Source of the DNA: Candidatus Avoscillospira stercoripullorum
Lineage (GTDB): Bacteria > Bacillota > Clostridia > Oscillospirales > Oscillospiraceae
Length of the DNA stretch: 11,718 nucleotides
Assembly (NCBI GenBank): GCA_018712905.1
Contig: DVGD01000237.1
Location: 1-11,718, forward strand
Direction: 5' to 3'
Shown piece by piece: positions 1 through 6,465 of this stretch (positions are counted from its first letter, which is position 1; every line of letters begins with the position of its first letter). Position numbers and translations under genes: made by a program. Under the pieces are notes generated by a model. It worked only from the letters and a program-made list of their open reading frames with translations, had not been told where the DNA came from and searched no databases.

Positions 1-539
1 CCCTCGGTGCCGTCGGCGCCGTTGTTGCCGTAGCCCTTCAAGACCTTGCCCATGGGCTTGACGCCGCTTCCCAGGTACGTCTTGCCCGAGTGGTTCTCAA
101 AGCCCACCACATTGACGCCCAGCTCGTCGCAGGTGAAGGCGTAGTTGCCGATCATCCGGTCGGGGCTTCCCTCGGTGTAGAGATCCAGCGCGCCGGTGAA
201 GTCGCACTGCTGGCCGTCCCAGGTCTTATAGTAGGCGCCCAGCATCTGATAACCGCCGCAAATGGCCAGCACCGGGATGCCGTCCTCGATGGCGGCCTTC
301 AATTCCGCAGTCTTGCCAGCGGCCAAGTCGGGCAGAAGCACCTCCTGCTCAAAGTCCTGGCCGCCGCCGATGAAGAAGAGGTCAAAGTCCGACGCCTGGA
401 GAGGTTCGCCCACCGACACGCCGGTGGTGGTAACGTCGATCCCGCGCCAGGTAAGGCGCTTTTCCATGCAGATGATATTGCCCCGGTCGCCGTAGAGGTT
501 CAGGATGTCCGGGTAGAGGTGACAGAGTTTCAGTTCCAT
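1..539 (-). CDS. gatD: Lipid II isoglutaminyl synthase, glutaminase subunit GatD (C-terminus cut by window edge)
   Basis: GatD is the glutaminase half of the MurT-GatD complex. It releases ammonia from glutamine, which MurT uses to amidate the alpha-carboxyl of D-glutamate in lipid II at the cytoplasmic face of the membrane. The visible 179 residues begin MELKLCHLYPDILNLYGDRGN, typical of CobB/CobQ-like class I amidotransferases. A nucleophile elbow A-I-C-G-G-Y-Q places the catalytic cysteine at residue 94, the same number as in Staphylococcus aureus GatD. The conserved catalytic histidine of the family lies near residue 189, so it should fall beyond the window edge. The ATG at 539 follows a strong AGGAGGGG site, and the gene starts 9 nt after the murT stop, so the two form one operon. 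Family members are usually about 240 residues. The identification is strong because the partner is adjacent. Confidence 0.93.
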   Translation of the reverse strand, partial: MELKLCHLYPDILNLYGDRGNIICMEKRLTWRGIDVTTTGVSVGEPLQASDFDLFFIGGGQDFEQEVLLPDLAAGKTAELKAAIEDGIPVLAICGGYQMLGAYYKTWDGQQCDFTGALDLYTEGSPDRMIGNYAFTCDELGVNVVGFENHSGKTYLGSGVKPMGKVLKGYGNNGADGTE

Positions 540-548
540 ATGCCCCTC

Positions 549-1916
549 CTATTCCCAGAAGGCTTTAAAGCCGTAGTTCTTGCTGATGGTGCCCCGCAGC
601 TCCAGCATGGCGGTGTAGGTGGGCATGATATACACCGGCTTGTCCTGCGCCGTGAGGGATTCCACCAATTGGCCATAGTCCCGGATGACCTCGATCTTCT
701 CCTCGGGCATGCCGGCATACTTGAAGCGCATGGCCATATCGTCGGCGCGGATGCCGGAGACCACGATCCGCTCAAGCTGCTCCATGGCGATGAGCCGCTC
801 GAAGTCCACGTCCCAGATCCAGCTCACATCCTTGCCGTCCTGGGCGCGGTCGTTGAGGCAGGCTACGAAAACAAAGGGCTCGGTGGTGTCGGTGAGGAAG
901 TTCAAGACCTGGTTGCACCCGGCGGGATTCTTGATGAGAATCATCCGCAGGGAGGTGCCGTGGATCTCAAACTGCTCCATCCGGCCGAATCCGCAGGAGA
1001 ACCGCCCCAGAGAGGCCGCCGTCTTTTCCGGGGCAAAGCCCAAAGCCTTCCCCACGGCCATGGCGGTGGCGGCGTTATAGATATTGTAGCCGCCGGGGAG
1101 GTTGATGGTGGCCGGGATCATCTTCCCATCCTGGGTAAACTCCACCTGGGAGCACTTGGTATCCGAGGAGATGACCTTGGAGACGCTCACCTGGGTGGCC
1201 GGGCGGGCATAGCCGCAGTTGGGGCAGCGGTAGCCGCCCAGGTGGCCGTAGGTCACGTAGTCGTAGACGTAGGCGTGCTTACACTTGAGGCAGTAGGGCG
1301 CGTCGGAGAGCTCGGCCACCCGGGTCTGGTAGATGGGCGTGTCCACGCCGTAGTAGATCACCGGGTTGGGGCGCCCCTCGCCCAGGGAGCCGGAGAGGGA
1401 ATCGTCGGCATTGAGGCAGAGCACAGCATTTTCACAGTGGCTGATGCCAATTCGGATATTGTCCAGGGTGTGGCTCACCTCGCCGTAGCGATCCAGCTGA
1501 TCGCGGAAGACGTTGGTCACCGCCACCACCTTGGCGTCCACATACTTGCTGATGGCCTTGAAAGCCGCTTCATCGGCTTCAATGAGGGCATAGTCGTACT
1601 TGCACTTGCCGGTGAGGCTTGCGTGCATGGCAAACTCCGCGGTGACGCCGCTGAGGAGATTCGCGCCGGATTTGTTGGCAAAGTAAGAGATTCCAGCGTC
1701 GGCCAGCACCTGCTCGATCATTCTCGAGGTGGTGGTCTTTCCGTTGGTGCCCGTGACGATCACCGTCGTCACGTTCTTTGCCAGCACGCCCAGCACGTCG
1801 GGACAGAGCTTCAAGGCCACGCGGCCGGGGAAGTCTGTCCCGCCTCTGCCCAGCAGCCGAATCAGCCGGCGGGAGAGTTTGCAGGCGAGAATGGAAATGG
1901 TAGCTCGTAATTTCAT
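549..1916 (-). CDS. murT: Lipid II isoglutaminyl synthase, Mur ligase-like subunit MurT
   Basis: This 455-residue protein is the ATP-using subunit that activates D-glutamate of lipid II for amidation with ammonia supplied by GatD. A Mur ligase ATP-binding loop G-T-N-G-K-T-T-T is at residues 56-63. A four-cysteine zinc-ribbon insertion, characteristic of MurT, is at C209-x2-C212 and C231-x2-C234. The C-terminal domain (about 320-455, DUF1727 type) carries D-V-S-W-I-W-D at 363-369, the region that in S. aureus MurT supplies the aspartate completing the glutaminase site. Length is normal. I chose the ATG at 1916 (MKLRATIS) because the N-terminus then looks like family members. An in-frame ATG at 1932-1934, behind a run of six G, would add six residues, but it lies upstream of the predicted transcription start. 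gatD follows 9 nt after the stop. Confidence 0.94.
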   Translation of the reverse strand: MKLRATISILACKLSRRLIRLLGRGGTDFPGRVALKLCPDVLGVLAKNVTTVIVTGTNGKTTTSRMIEQVLADAGISYFANKSGANLLSGVTAEFAMHASLTGKCKYDYALIEADEAAFKAISKYVDAKVVAVTNVFRDQLDRYGEVSHTLDNIRIGISHCENAVLCLNADDSLSGSLGEGRPNPVIYYGVDTPIYQTRVAELSDAPYCLKCKHAYVYDYVTYGHLGGYRCPNCGYARPATQVSVSKVISSDTKCSQVEFTQDGKMIPATINLPGGYNIYNAATAMAVGKALGFAPEKTAASLGRFSCGFGRMEQFEIHGTSLRMILIKNPAGCNQVLNFLTDTTEPFVFVACLNDRAQDGKDVSWIWDVDFERLIAMEQLERIVVSGIRADDMAMRFKYAGMPEEKIEVIRDYGQLVESLTAQDKPVYIMPTYTAMLELRGTISKNYGFKAFWE

Positions 1917-1922
1917 ACGGTA

Positions 1923-1951
1923 GTTATACCACATTTTTCCCCCCGGTACAA
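1923..1951 (-). promoter_or_regulatory. Predicted promoter of murT-gatD, possibly giving a leaderless mRNA
   Basis: Read on the minus strand, TTGTAC (1946-1951) and TATAAC (1923-1928) are separated by exactly 17 nt, and a TG one base upstream of the -10 makes it an extended -10. The -35 matches the consensus at only three of six bases, so the extended -10 carries the prediction. If the first transcribed base is 7 nt downstream of the -10, it is position 1916, the A of the chosen murT ATG. Seen: the motifs and spacing. Inferred: promoter activity and the start site. Confidence 0.6.
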
Positions 1952-1984
1952 CTGCGCCGGCGGAGAAAAAATGCGCTTTTGGGC

Positions 1985-2013
1985 TTGTGAAGCCGCTCGA
2001 ATTCTGGTATACT
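1985..2013 (+). promoter_or_regulatory. Predicted promoter of xth and the NlpC/P60 gene
   Basis: TTGTGA (1985-1990) and TATACT (2008-2013) are 17 nt apart, and TG at 2005-2006 makes an extended -10. Transcription would begin near 2020, about 44 nt before the xth ATG, leaving room for the AAGGAGGG ribosome binding site at 2050-2057. No terminator is visible between xth and the next gene, so one transcript probably covers both. It is divergent from the murT promoter, with the two -35 boxes about 33 nt apart. Confidence 0.65.
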
Positions 2014-2063
2014 GGTTTCGGTCGCCTGATTATGGTAACCAATTTCCCCAAGGAGGGCATGCA

Positions 2064-2819
2064 ATGAAGTTCATTTCCTGGAATGTCAACGGCCTGCGCG
2101 CCTGCCTCACCAAGGGCTTCCTGGACTTTTTTCAGGCAGCCGACGCGGACTTCTTCTGCCTGCAAGAAACGAAGCTCCAGCCAGGACAGGTGGACTTGCC
2201 CCTGCCCGGCTACGAGCAGTACTGGAGCTATGCCGAGAAAAAGGGCTATTCCGGCACCGCCGTCTTTGCCAAGGAGCCCGCCCTTACCGTACAGGTGGGG
2301 CTGGGCGACGAAGCCCTGGACGGCGAGGGGCGGATTCTCACCCTGGAATACCCCGGGTTCTATCTCGTCAACTGCTACACGCCCAACGCCCAGGAGGGGC
2401 TTAAGCGTCTTGACCACCGCATGGCCTGGGACGACGCCTACCGCGCCCACCTCATGGCGCTGGATCAGAAAAAGCCCGTGATTGCCTGCGCCGACTTCAA
2501 TGTGGCGCACCAGGAAATCGACCTCAAAAATCCAGGCCCCAACCGGGGCAACGCCGGCTTCTCCGACGAGGAGCGGGAAAAATTCTCCGCCCTTTTGGCC
2601 GCCGGTTTCACCGATACCTTCCGGGATCGGAACCCCGGCGTCACCGGCGCCTACTCCTGGTGGAGCTACCGCTTCAACGCCAGGAAGAACAACGCCGGGT
2701 GGCGCATCGACTACTTTTTGGTGTCCAACCGCCTGCGTGAGCAGGTGACGGACGCCCCCATCTATCGGGACATCCTCGGCTCTGACCACTGTCCCGTCGG
2801 ACTTTCCATCGAGGTGTAA
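2064..2819 (+). CDS. xth: Exodeoxyribonuclease III family AP endonuclease (ExoA/Xth)
   Basis: This enzyme cuts DNA at abasic sites and trims 3' ends in base excision repair, in the cytoplasm. The 251-residue sequence shows the full endonuclease/exonuclease/phosphatase fold signature: W-N-V-N-G-L-R-A at 6-13, the metal-binding glutamate in Q-E-T-K (E35), N-C-Y-T-P-N at 103-108, D-F-N (D144, N146) and the terminal G-S-D-H-C-P (D241, H242). It most resembles the Bacillus ExoA type. The ATG at 2064 is preceded by AAGGAGGG at good spacing. An in-frame start exists at 1971 but lies upstream of the predicted promoter and adds 31 residues unlike the family. The stop is 2 nt before the next gene, whose ribosome binding site lies inside the end of this one, which suggests translational coupling. 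Confidence 0.95.
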   Translation: MKFISWNVNGLRACLTKGFLDFFQAADADFFCLQETKLQPGQVDLPLPGYEQYWSYAEKKGYSGTAVFAKEPALTVQVGLGDEALDGEGRILTLEYPGFYLVNCYTPNAQEGLKRLDHRMAWDDAYRAHLMALDQKKPVIACADFNVAHQEIDLKNPGPNRGNAGFSDEEREKFSALLAAGFTDTFRDRNPGVTGAYSWWSYRFNARKNNAGWRIDYFLVSNRLREQVTDAPIYRDILGSDHCPVGLSIEV

Positions 2820-2821
2820 TC

Positions 2822-4156
2822 ATGAAACGCAAAATACGAATCATCCCATTGCTCCTGGCCGCCGCGCTGCTGCTGGGAACCATTCCCACCGCCTTTGCCG
2901 CCGACGTGTGCACCGGCTACTCCAGCTGGTTCGAGCCCAGCCTCCGGGAGATGCAGGAGCTGAACCTCCTGCCCGACTCCTTCAAGGGCATGGATCTCTC
3001 CGAGGACATCTCTCGGGGCGAGATGTGCGAGCTGGCCGTCCAGGCGCTGGAGCAGATCACCGGCTACAGCATTGAGCCCGAGCGGACAGACTATTTCTCC
3101 GACACCTCGAAAGACTATATCGTCAAGGCCTATGAGCTGGGCATCGTCGAGGGCTATCCCGACGGCACCTTCCGCCCCAACGAGCCCCTGAGCCGCCAGG
3201 AGTTCTTCCAGATCATGGAGAACTTCTGCAAGGCCGCCGCCTTCCTGCCCGAGGCCGACAGCAGCTACCTGGAGAAATTCGACGACCGCGGCGACGTGGC
3301 CGAATGGGCGCAAGAGGCTGCGGAAATCTGCGTCAAGTACGGCTTTGTCAACGGCAGAGGCGTGGGCGACGTGGTGGGTCTGATGCCCGAGAGCAACACC
3401 CTCCGCCAGGAGGCCATGGCCATGTTTCTCCGGGGCTTCAAGAGCGTCAACGAATACTACTACTACATCAAAAACGCCCAGGTCACCGTGGATGACAACA
3501 CCGGCTCCACCGGCGACGGCATGACCGGCGAGAACACCGTGGTGGACAATGTGGAGATCACTGGTGTGGACAAGCACATGATGGTCACCACCGACGCCCT
3601 CAACGTCCGCTCCAGCTGGTCGTCTGACAGCAAGATCCTGGGCTCCGTGCGCTACGGCGCCGACCTCACCGTCACCGGCCTTTGCGAAAACGGCTGGGTG
3701 CAGATCCTCTACAAGGGGCAGACCGCCTATGTGAGCGGCGACTATGTGACCGATTACAAAGAAGTCGATCACACTGCCACCGAAGGCGCCGTGGAGGTTG
3801 CCAACTTCGCCATGACCTTTGTGGGCTACTCCTACGTCTACGGCGGCGCCTCCCCCTCCAGCGGCTTTGACTGCTCCGGCCTGGTCTACTACTGCTACGG
3901 CCAGTTCGGCTACAAGCTCAACCGTGTGGCCGACGATCAGATGGACAACGGCACCGCCGTCTCCTATGACAGTCTCCAGGTCGGCGATCTGGTGTTCTTC
4001 GGCTCCGGCTCCTACGCCAACCACGTGGGCATCTACATCGGCAACGGCAACTTCGTCCACGCCGCCAACCCCTCCTCGGGCGTCCGCGTCTCCAGCCTGA
4101 ACGAGACCTACTACGCCACGCGGTACATCGGCGCGCGGCGCATCATCCTCAACTAA
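2822..4156 (+). CDS. Secreted SLH-SH3b-NlpC/P60 cell wall hydrolase
   Basis: This is a 444-residue exported protein, probably a peptidoglycan endopeptidase held at the wall. A signal peptide (basic MKRK, hydrophobic core, P-T-A-F-A-A) ends near residue 27. Three S-layer-homology stretches follow at about 33-82, 91-140 and 150-210. The second is clearest (G-Y-P-D-G-T-F-R-P-N at 111-120); the first and third are divergent. A low-complexity Thr/Gly/Asp linker (about 220-248) leads to a bacterial SH3 domain (about 252-313, L-N-V-R-S motif) and a C-terminal NlpC/P60 domain (about 324-444). The expected triad is intact: C351 in F-D-C-S-G, H401 in N-H-V-G-I and H413 in V-H-A-A. Such enzymes usually cut D-Glu to diamino acid bonds in stem peptides. 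The exact bond and the wall ligand are not readable here. GAGGTG at 2811-2816 supports the ATG at 2822. Confidence 0.92.
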   Translation: MKRKIRIIPLLLAAALLLGTIPTAFAADVCTGYSSWFEPSLREMQELNLLPDSFKGMDLSEDISRGEMCELAVQALEQITGYSIEPERTDYFSDTSKDYIVKAYELGIVEGYPDGTFRPNEPLSRQEFFQIMENFCKAAAFLPEADSSYLEKFDDRGDVAEWAQEAAEICVKYGFVNGRGVGDVVGLMPESNTLRQEAMAMFLRGFKSVNEYYYYIKNAQVTVDDNTGSTGDGMTGENTVVDNVEITGVDKHMMVTTDALNVRSSWSSDSKILGSVRYGADLTVTGLCENGWVQILYKGQTAYVSGDYVTDYKEVDHTATEGAVEVANFAMTFVGYSYVYGGASPSSGFDCSGLVYYCYGQFGYKLNRVADDQMDNGTAVSYDSLQVGDLVFFGSGSYANHVGIYIGNGNFVHAANPSSGVRVSSLNETYYATRYIGARRIILN

Positions 4157-4604
4157 ACACCGGCTGCCCCGCCCCGTCCAGCCGCAGCTGCCAGAAGTGC
4201 TCCGCCACGGAGAAGAGGCAGAAGAGCGGCGGACACGGGCACGGTTCGTCCGGCGAATAGGGAAACCGCAGGGTCTGCCCCGCTGCATCGCGGCGGGATA
4301 GACCCTGCGGCATTTTTTGCCCCAGAATCTCCCCCGTCCAGCTCTCCCACACATCGGCCGGCGCCAGGGAGAACTGTCCATTTTCCGGCGGCAGGGCACG
4401 GCAAGAGGACTTGGAGATCCTTCGCTTTAGAGAAAGCCCCTCTGCCCCGGGTACCAGCACTCCCAGCTTTTCCCTGCCGCTGTAGAGCCGCTCCACCTGC
4501 TCCGACACCGCCTGGCAATGGCAGGTGACAACCCAGTAAAGCCCCTGCTCCTCCAAGGTACAGCGGCCGATTTCCGCGCCGTTGTAAATCACCGGATAAT
4601 CCAT
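4149..4604 (-). CDS. Conserved-looking hypothetical protein, 151 aa
   Basis: I do not recognise a characterised family. The protein begins MDYPVIYNGAEIGRCTLEEQ and reads as a compact beta-rich soluble domain, with no signal peptide and no membrane segment. It vaguely resembles small uncharacterised proteins of Oscillospiraceae that start with an 'IYNG..IG' motif, but that is memory, not a search. The start at 4604 is set by GAGGAGGG ending 8 nt upstream; an in-frame start at 4622 would overlap that site. The gene converges on the NlpC/P60 gene and overlaps its end by 8 nt. A strong plus-strand terminator hairpin (4266-4318) lies inside it and encodes residues around M-P-Q-G-L-S-R-R. It is separated from mazF by a terminator, so it probably has its own weak promoter or uses read-through. 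Confidence 0.7.
   Translation of the reverse strand: MDYPVIYNGAEIGRCTLEEQGLYWVVTCHCQAVSEQVERLYSGREKLGVLVPGAEGLSLKRRISKSSCRALPPENGQFSLAPADVWESWTGEILGQKMPQGLSRRDAAGQTLRFPYSPDEPCPCPPLFCLFSVAEHFWQLRLDGAGQPVFS
4266..4318 (+). terminator. Rho-independent terminator of the NlpC/P60 gene, inside the convergent gene
   Basis: An 11-bp perfect outer stem (CCGCAGGGTCT at 4266-4276 with AGACCCTGCGG at 4300-4310) encloses a second small GC stem (CCCGC/GCGGG) and is followed by CA and six T (4313-4318). This is a typical intrinsic terminator for plus-strand transcription, 110 nt past the NlpC/P60 stop. It lies wholly inside the minus-strand gene at 4149-4604. On the minus strand no U-run follows, so it should not stop that gene's own transcription. 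Confidence 0.75.
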
Positions 4605-4650
4605 GATGAAATCCCTCCTCATTTCGTTTGGCCACGAAGGTTTTTTGCAT

Positions 4651-4684
4651 AAAAATCCCCTCTCGCAACCATATGCGAGAGGGG
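4651..4684 (-). terminator. Rho-independent terminator of the nnrD-alr-mazF operon
   Basis: Read on the minus strand, an 11-bp perfect stem (CCCCTCTCGCA, 4674-4684, with TGCGAGAGGGG, 4657-4667) closes a 6-nt loop and is followed by A and then five T (4651-4655). It begins 17 nt after the mazF stop. There is no T-run on the plus side, so it acts in one direction only. Confidence 0.88.
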
Positions 4685-4700
4685 TCCAACCTATTCCGCG

Positions 4701-5057
4701 TTACGGGGTCTGCAGGCCAAAGCTCACGGCGATGGCTGAATCGATCTGGTTCATCAGGCGATCGTCCACATGCCCCATATGTTCCCGCAGGCGGCGCTTG
4801 TCGATGGTGCGGATCTGCTCCAGCAGCACGATGGAGTCCTTGCTGAGCCCCACGTCTCGCCCGGTGAGGGAGATGTGGGTGGGCAGCTTGGCCTTGCCGG
4901 TCTGGCTGGTGATGGCCGCCGCAATCACCGTCGGGGAATGCTTGTTGCCCGTATCGTTCTGCACGATGAGCACGGGGCGGGTGCCTCCCTGCTCACTGCC
5001 GACGACGGGGCTCAGGTCGGCATAGAAGATATCGCCTCGTTTTACGTTGGTATCCAT
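4701..5057 (-). CDS. ndoA: MazF/PemK endoribonuclease toxin (NdoA type), without a visible antitoxin
   Basis: This 118-residue protein is a sequence-specific mRNA-cutting toxin of the MazF/NdoA (EndoA) family. It begins VKRGDIFYADLSPVVGSEQGG (from residue 5) and contains K-A-K-L-P-T-H and L-L-E-Q-I-R-T-I-D-K, closely matching Bacillus subtilis NdoA along its length. The catalytic arginine (R27 in G-G-T-R-P-V) and threonine (T50 in A-A-I-T) are both present, so the toxin looks intact. The ATG at 5057 is chosen because GGAG lies 10 nt upstream; a GTG three codons earlier would sit on top of that site. In B. subtilis the antitoxin gene ndoAI lies between alr and ndoA. Here alr is followed by 140 nt with no ribbon-helix-helix gene. 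An antitoxin could be encoded elsewhere. Confidence 0.93.
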   Translation of the reverse strand: MDTNVKRGDIFYADLSPVVGSEQGGTRPVLIVQNDTGNKHSPTVIAAAITSQTGKAKLPTHISLTGRDVGLSKDSIVLLEQIRTIDKRRLREHMGHVDDRLMNQIDSAIAVSFGLQTP

Positions 5058-5139
5058 CCGCTTCACACTCCGTGAAAAAAAGTGGCTTCACCGGGTCGCA
5101 TCCCGATTGGCTACTGATATTCTCCCACGCAGCGGCGGT

Positions 5140-5148
5140 TTTATACCA
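5140..5148 (-). promoter_or_regulatory. Possible extended -10 promoter in front of mazF
   Basis: In the alr-mazF gap the minus strand reads TGGTATAAA (5140-5148), an extended -10 element. No good -35 is visible 17 nt upstream. If active, it would let mazF be made independently of alr, with a leader of about 75 nt. This is a weak prediction from one motif. Confidence 0.35.
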
Positions 5149-5197
5149 CCAAAAGGCTCCCGAGGCATTCTATGCCACAGCGCCGGGCGCGGTTCCT

Positions 5198-6361
5198 TCA
5201 GACGATGTACTGTAGGATCTCCGACGCCTTGCCGCCCTGGAGATAGATCCGGGGAATGCGCTTGTTGATGCCGCAGAGCACCTCATAGGAGATGGTGCCA
5301 AGCTGCTCGGCCAGCACCTCGCAGGGGCGCTCCGGGGAGATCACCGCCACAGTGTCGCCCTCCCGGGCTTCTGGAATGTCCGTCACATCCACCATGCACA
5401 TGTCCATGCAGATCCGCCCCACCACCGGCGCGAGCTTGCCGTGGAGCAAGAACGCCGCCTTGCCCGAAAGGCTGCGCAGCAGCCCGTCGGCATAGCCGAT
5501 GGAGAGCACCGCCAGGCGCTGCTCCCGCTTTGTGGTATAGGTGCGGCCATAGCTCACATCCACCCCCGCCGGGAAGGTTCTGATCTGGGAGACGGTGGTA
5601 TAGAGCCGCAGCACCGGCTCCAGGTCGAGAATCCCGGCTGTGTCCGGCGAAGGGCAAAGGCCGTAGGTCATGATGCCCGGGCGCACCATGTCCATGGCGT
5701 ACTCGGGATAGAGGAGTGTGGCGCCGGAGTTGCAGCAGTGGCGCACCTCCAGCTCGATTCCAGCGCTCTGAAGATAGGAGAGCGCCGCCTCAAACCGCTG
5801 GTATTGAAGGCGCGTAAAGGCCACATCTTCCTCCGCCCGGCTGTCGGCCACGGAGAAGTGCATAAAGGCGCCCTCCACGTGGAGGTGGGGAAGCTTGGCC
5901 GCGGCCACCATCTCAGAAAGCGCCGCCTCGTCGCCGTAGGCCGTAAAGCCGATGCGGGTCATGCCGGTGTCCAGCTTCAGGTGGACATTCAGAATAAAAT
6001 TGGTGCCGCTGAGGGCGTCGTTGAGCTCTTTGGCGTAGGCCAGGGAGTGCACCTCCTGGGTGAGATCCAGGTAGAGCATATTCTCGGCGTACATGGCCGG
6101 AGTATAGCCCAGGATGAGAATGGGCGCGCGGATGCCGCCCCGGCGGATCTGCACCGCCTCCTCCAGGTTGGACACGGCCAGATATTCCGCCCCTAAATCC
6201 ACCAATGCGTGGCTCAATGGCACGGCGCCGTGGCCGTAGGCGTCGGCCTTCATGACGCCCAAGAATTTGCATCCGGCGGGAATATGGCCGCGGATGGCAT
6301 GATAGTTGCGGGCAAGGGCGTCCAAGGAGACGTCCGCCCAGGTTCTTTTGAGTAGCTTCAT
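5198..6361 (-). CDS. alr: Alanine racemase
   Basis: This PLP enzyme interconverts L- and D-alanine, supplying D-Ala for peptidoglycan stem peptides. The 387-residue sequence has the N-terminal barrel motif F-L-G-V-M-K-A-D-A-Y-G-H-G with the PLP-binding lysine at K38. The second catalytic residue, a tyrosine, is at about Y271 in V-S-Y-G-R-T-Y, and G-R-I-C-M-D sits in the C-terminal beta domain. Length is normal. The ATG at 6361 follows AAAGGA by 8 nt; a TTG 18 nt earlier overlaps that site. Upstream are a lipoprotein gene and nnrD on the same strand, and downstream is mazF. In C. difficile the gerS lipoprotein gene sits with alr2, which some spore formers use to modulate L-alanine germination. 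Whether this copy is the housekeeping or a germination-linked enzyme cannot be told here. Confidence 0.96.
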   Translation of the reverse strand: MKLLKRTWADVSLDALARNYHAIRGHIPAGCKFLGVMKADAYGHGAVPLSHALVDLGAEYLAVSNLEEAVQIRRGGIRAPILILGYTPAMYAENMLYLDLTQEVHSLAYAKELNDALSGTNFILNVHLKLDTGMTRIGFTAYGDEAALSEMVAAAKLPHLHVEGAFMHFSVADSRAEEDVAFTRLQYQRFEAALSYLQSAGIELEVRHCCNSGATLLYPEYAMDMVRPGIMTYGLCPSPDTAGILDLEPVLRLYTTVSQIRTFPAGVDVSYGRTYTTKREQRLAVLSIGYADGLLRSLSGKAAFLLHGKLAPVVGRICMDMCMVDVTDIPEAREGDTVAVISPERPCEVLAEQLGTISYEVLCGINKRIPRIYLQGGKASEILQYIV

Positions 6362-6409
6362 ATGAAAAATCCTTTGCAAGAATGGTAATTATTTGGGCTG
6401 CACTCCGTT

Positions 6410-6463
6410 GCGGCCAAAAGGCCGCCGGGCGGATATATAATCCGCCCCTACAGGTGCGGTGGG
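6410..6463 (+). repeat. Intergenic palindromic repeat with CTACAGG tail (copy A)
   Basis: Two hairpins lie between alr and the lipoprotein gene. The first is GCGGCC-AAAA-GGCCGC (6410-6425). The second is GGGCGGAT-ATATA-ATCCGCCC (6427-6447), followed by the tail CTACAGGTGCGGTGGG (6448-6463). The second hairpin and tail match copies near 7992-8029 and 8365-8688. They lie within the presumed nnrD-lipoprotein-alr transcript, so they may be transcribed. Neither hairpin has a U-run, so they are not ordinary terminators. Confidence 0.8.
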
Positions 6464-6465
6464 AA

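Noticed and set aside
90..1910. Open frame of 606 codons on plus, opposite gatD and murT
   Set aside because: It lies antisense to two clearly identified genes, has a Gly/Ala/Val/His-rich composition typical of GC-driven shadow frames, and has no ribosome binding site.
2762..4399. Open frame of 545 codons on minus, opposite the NlpC/P60 gene
   Set aside because: Shadow of the SLH-SH3b-NlpC/P60 gene, with repetitive Val/Gly/His composition and no recognisable domain.
5087..5170. A 26-codon ATG frame in the alr-mazF gap as a possible antitoxin
   Set aside because: It is too short, has no ribosome binding site, and overlaps the possible mazF promoter. Its translation has no ribbon-helix-helix character.
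6410..6447. Paired hairpins between the lipoprotein gene and alr as a terminator
   Set aside because: No T-run follows on the minus strand, and the same hairpin-plus-tail unit recurs elsewhere as a dispersed repeat.
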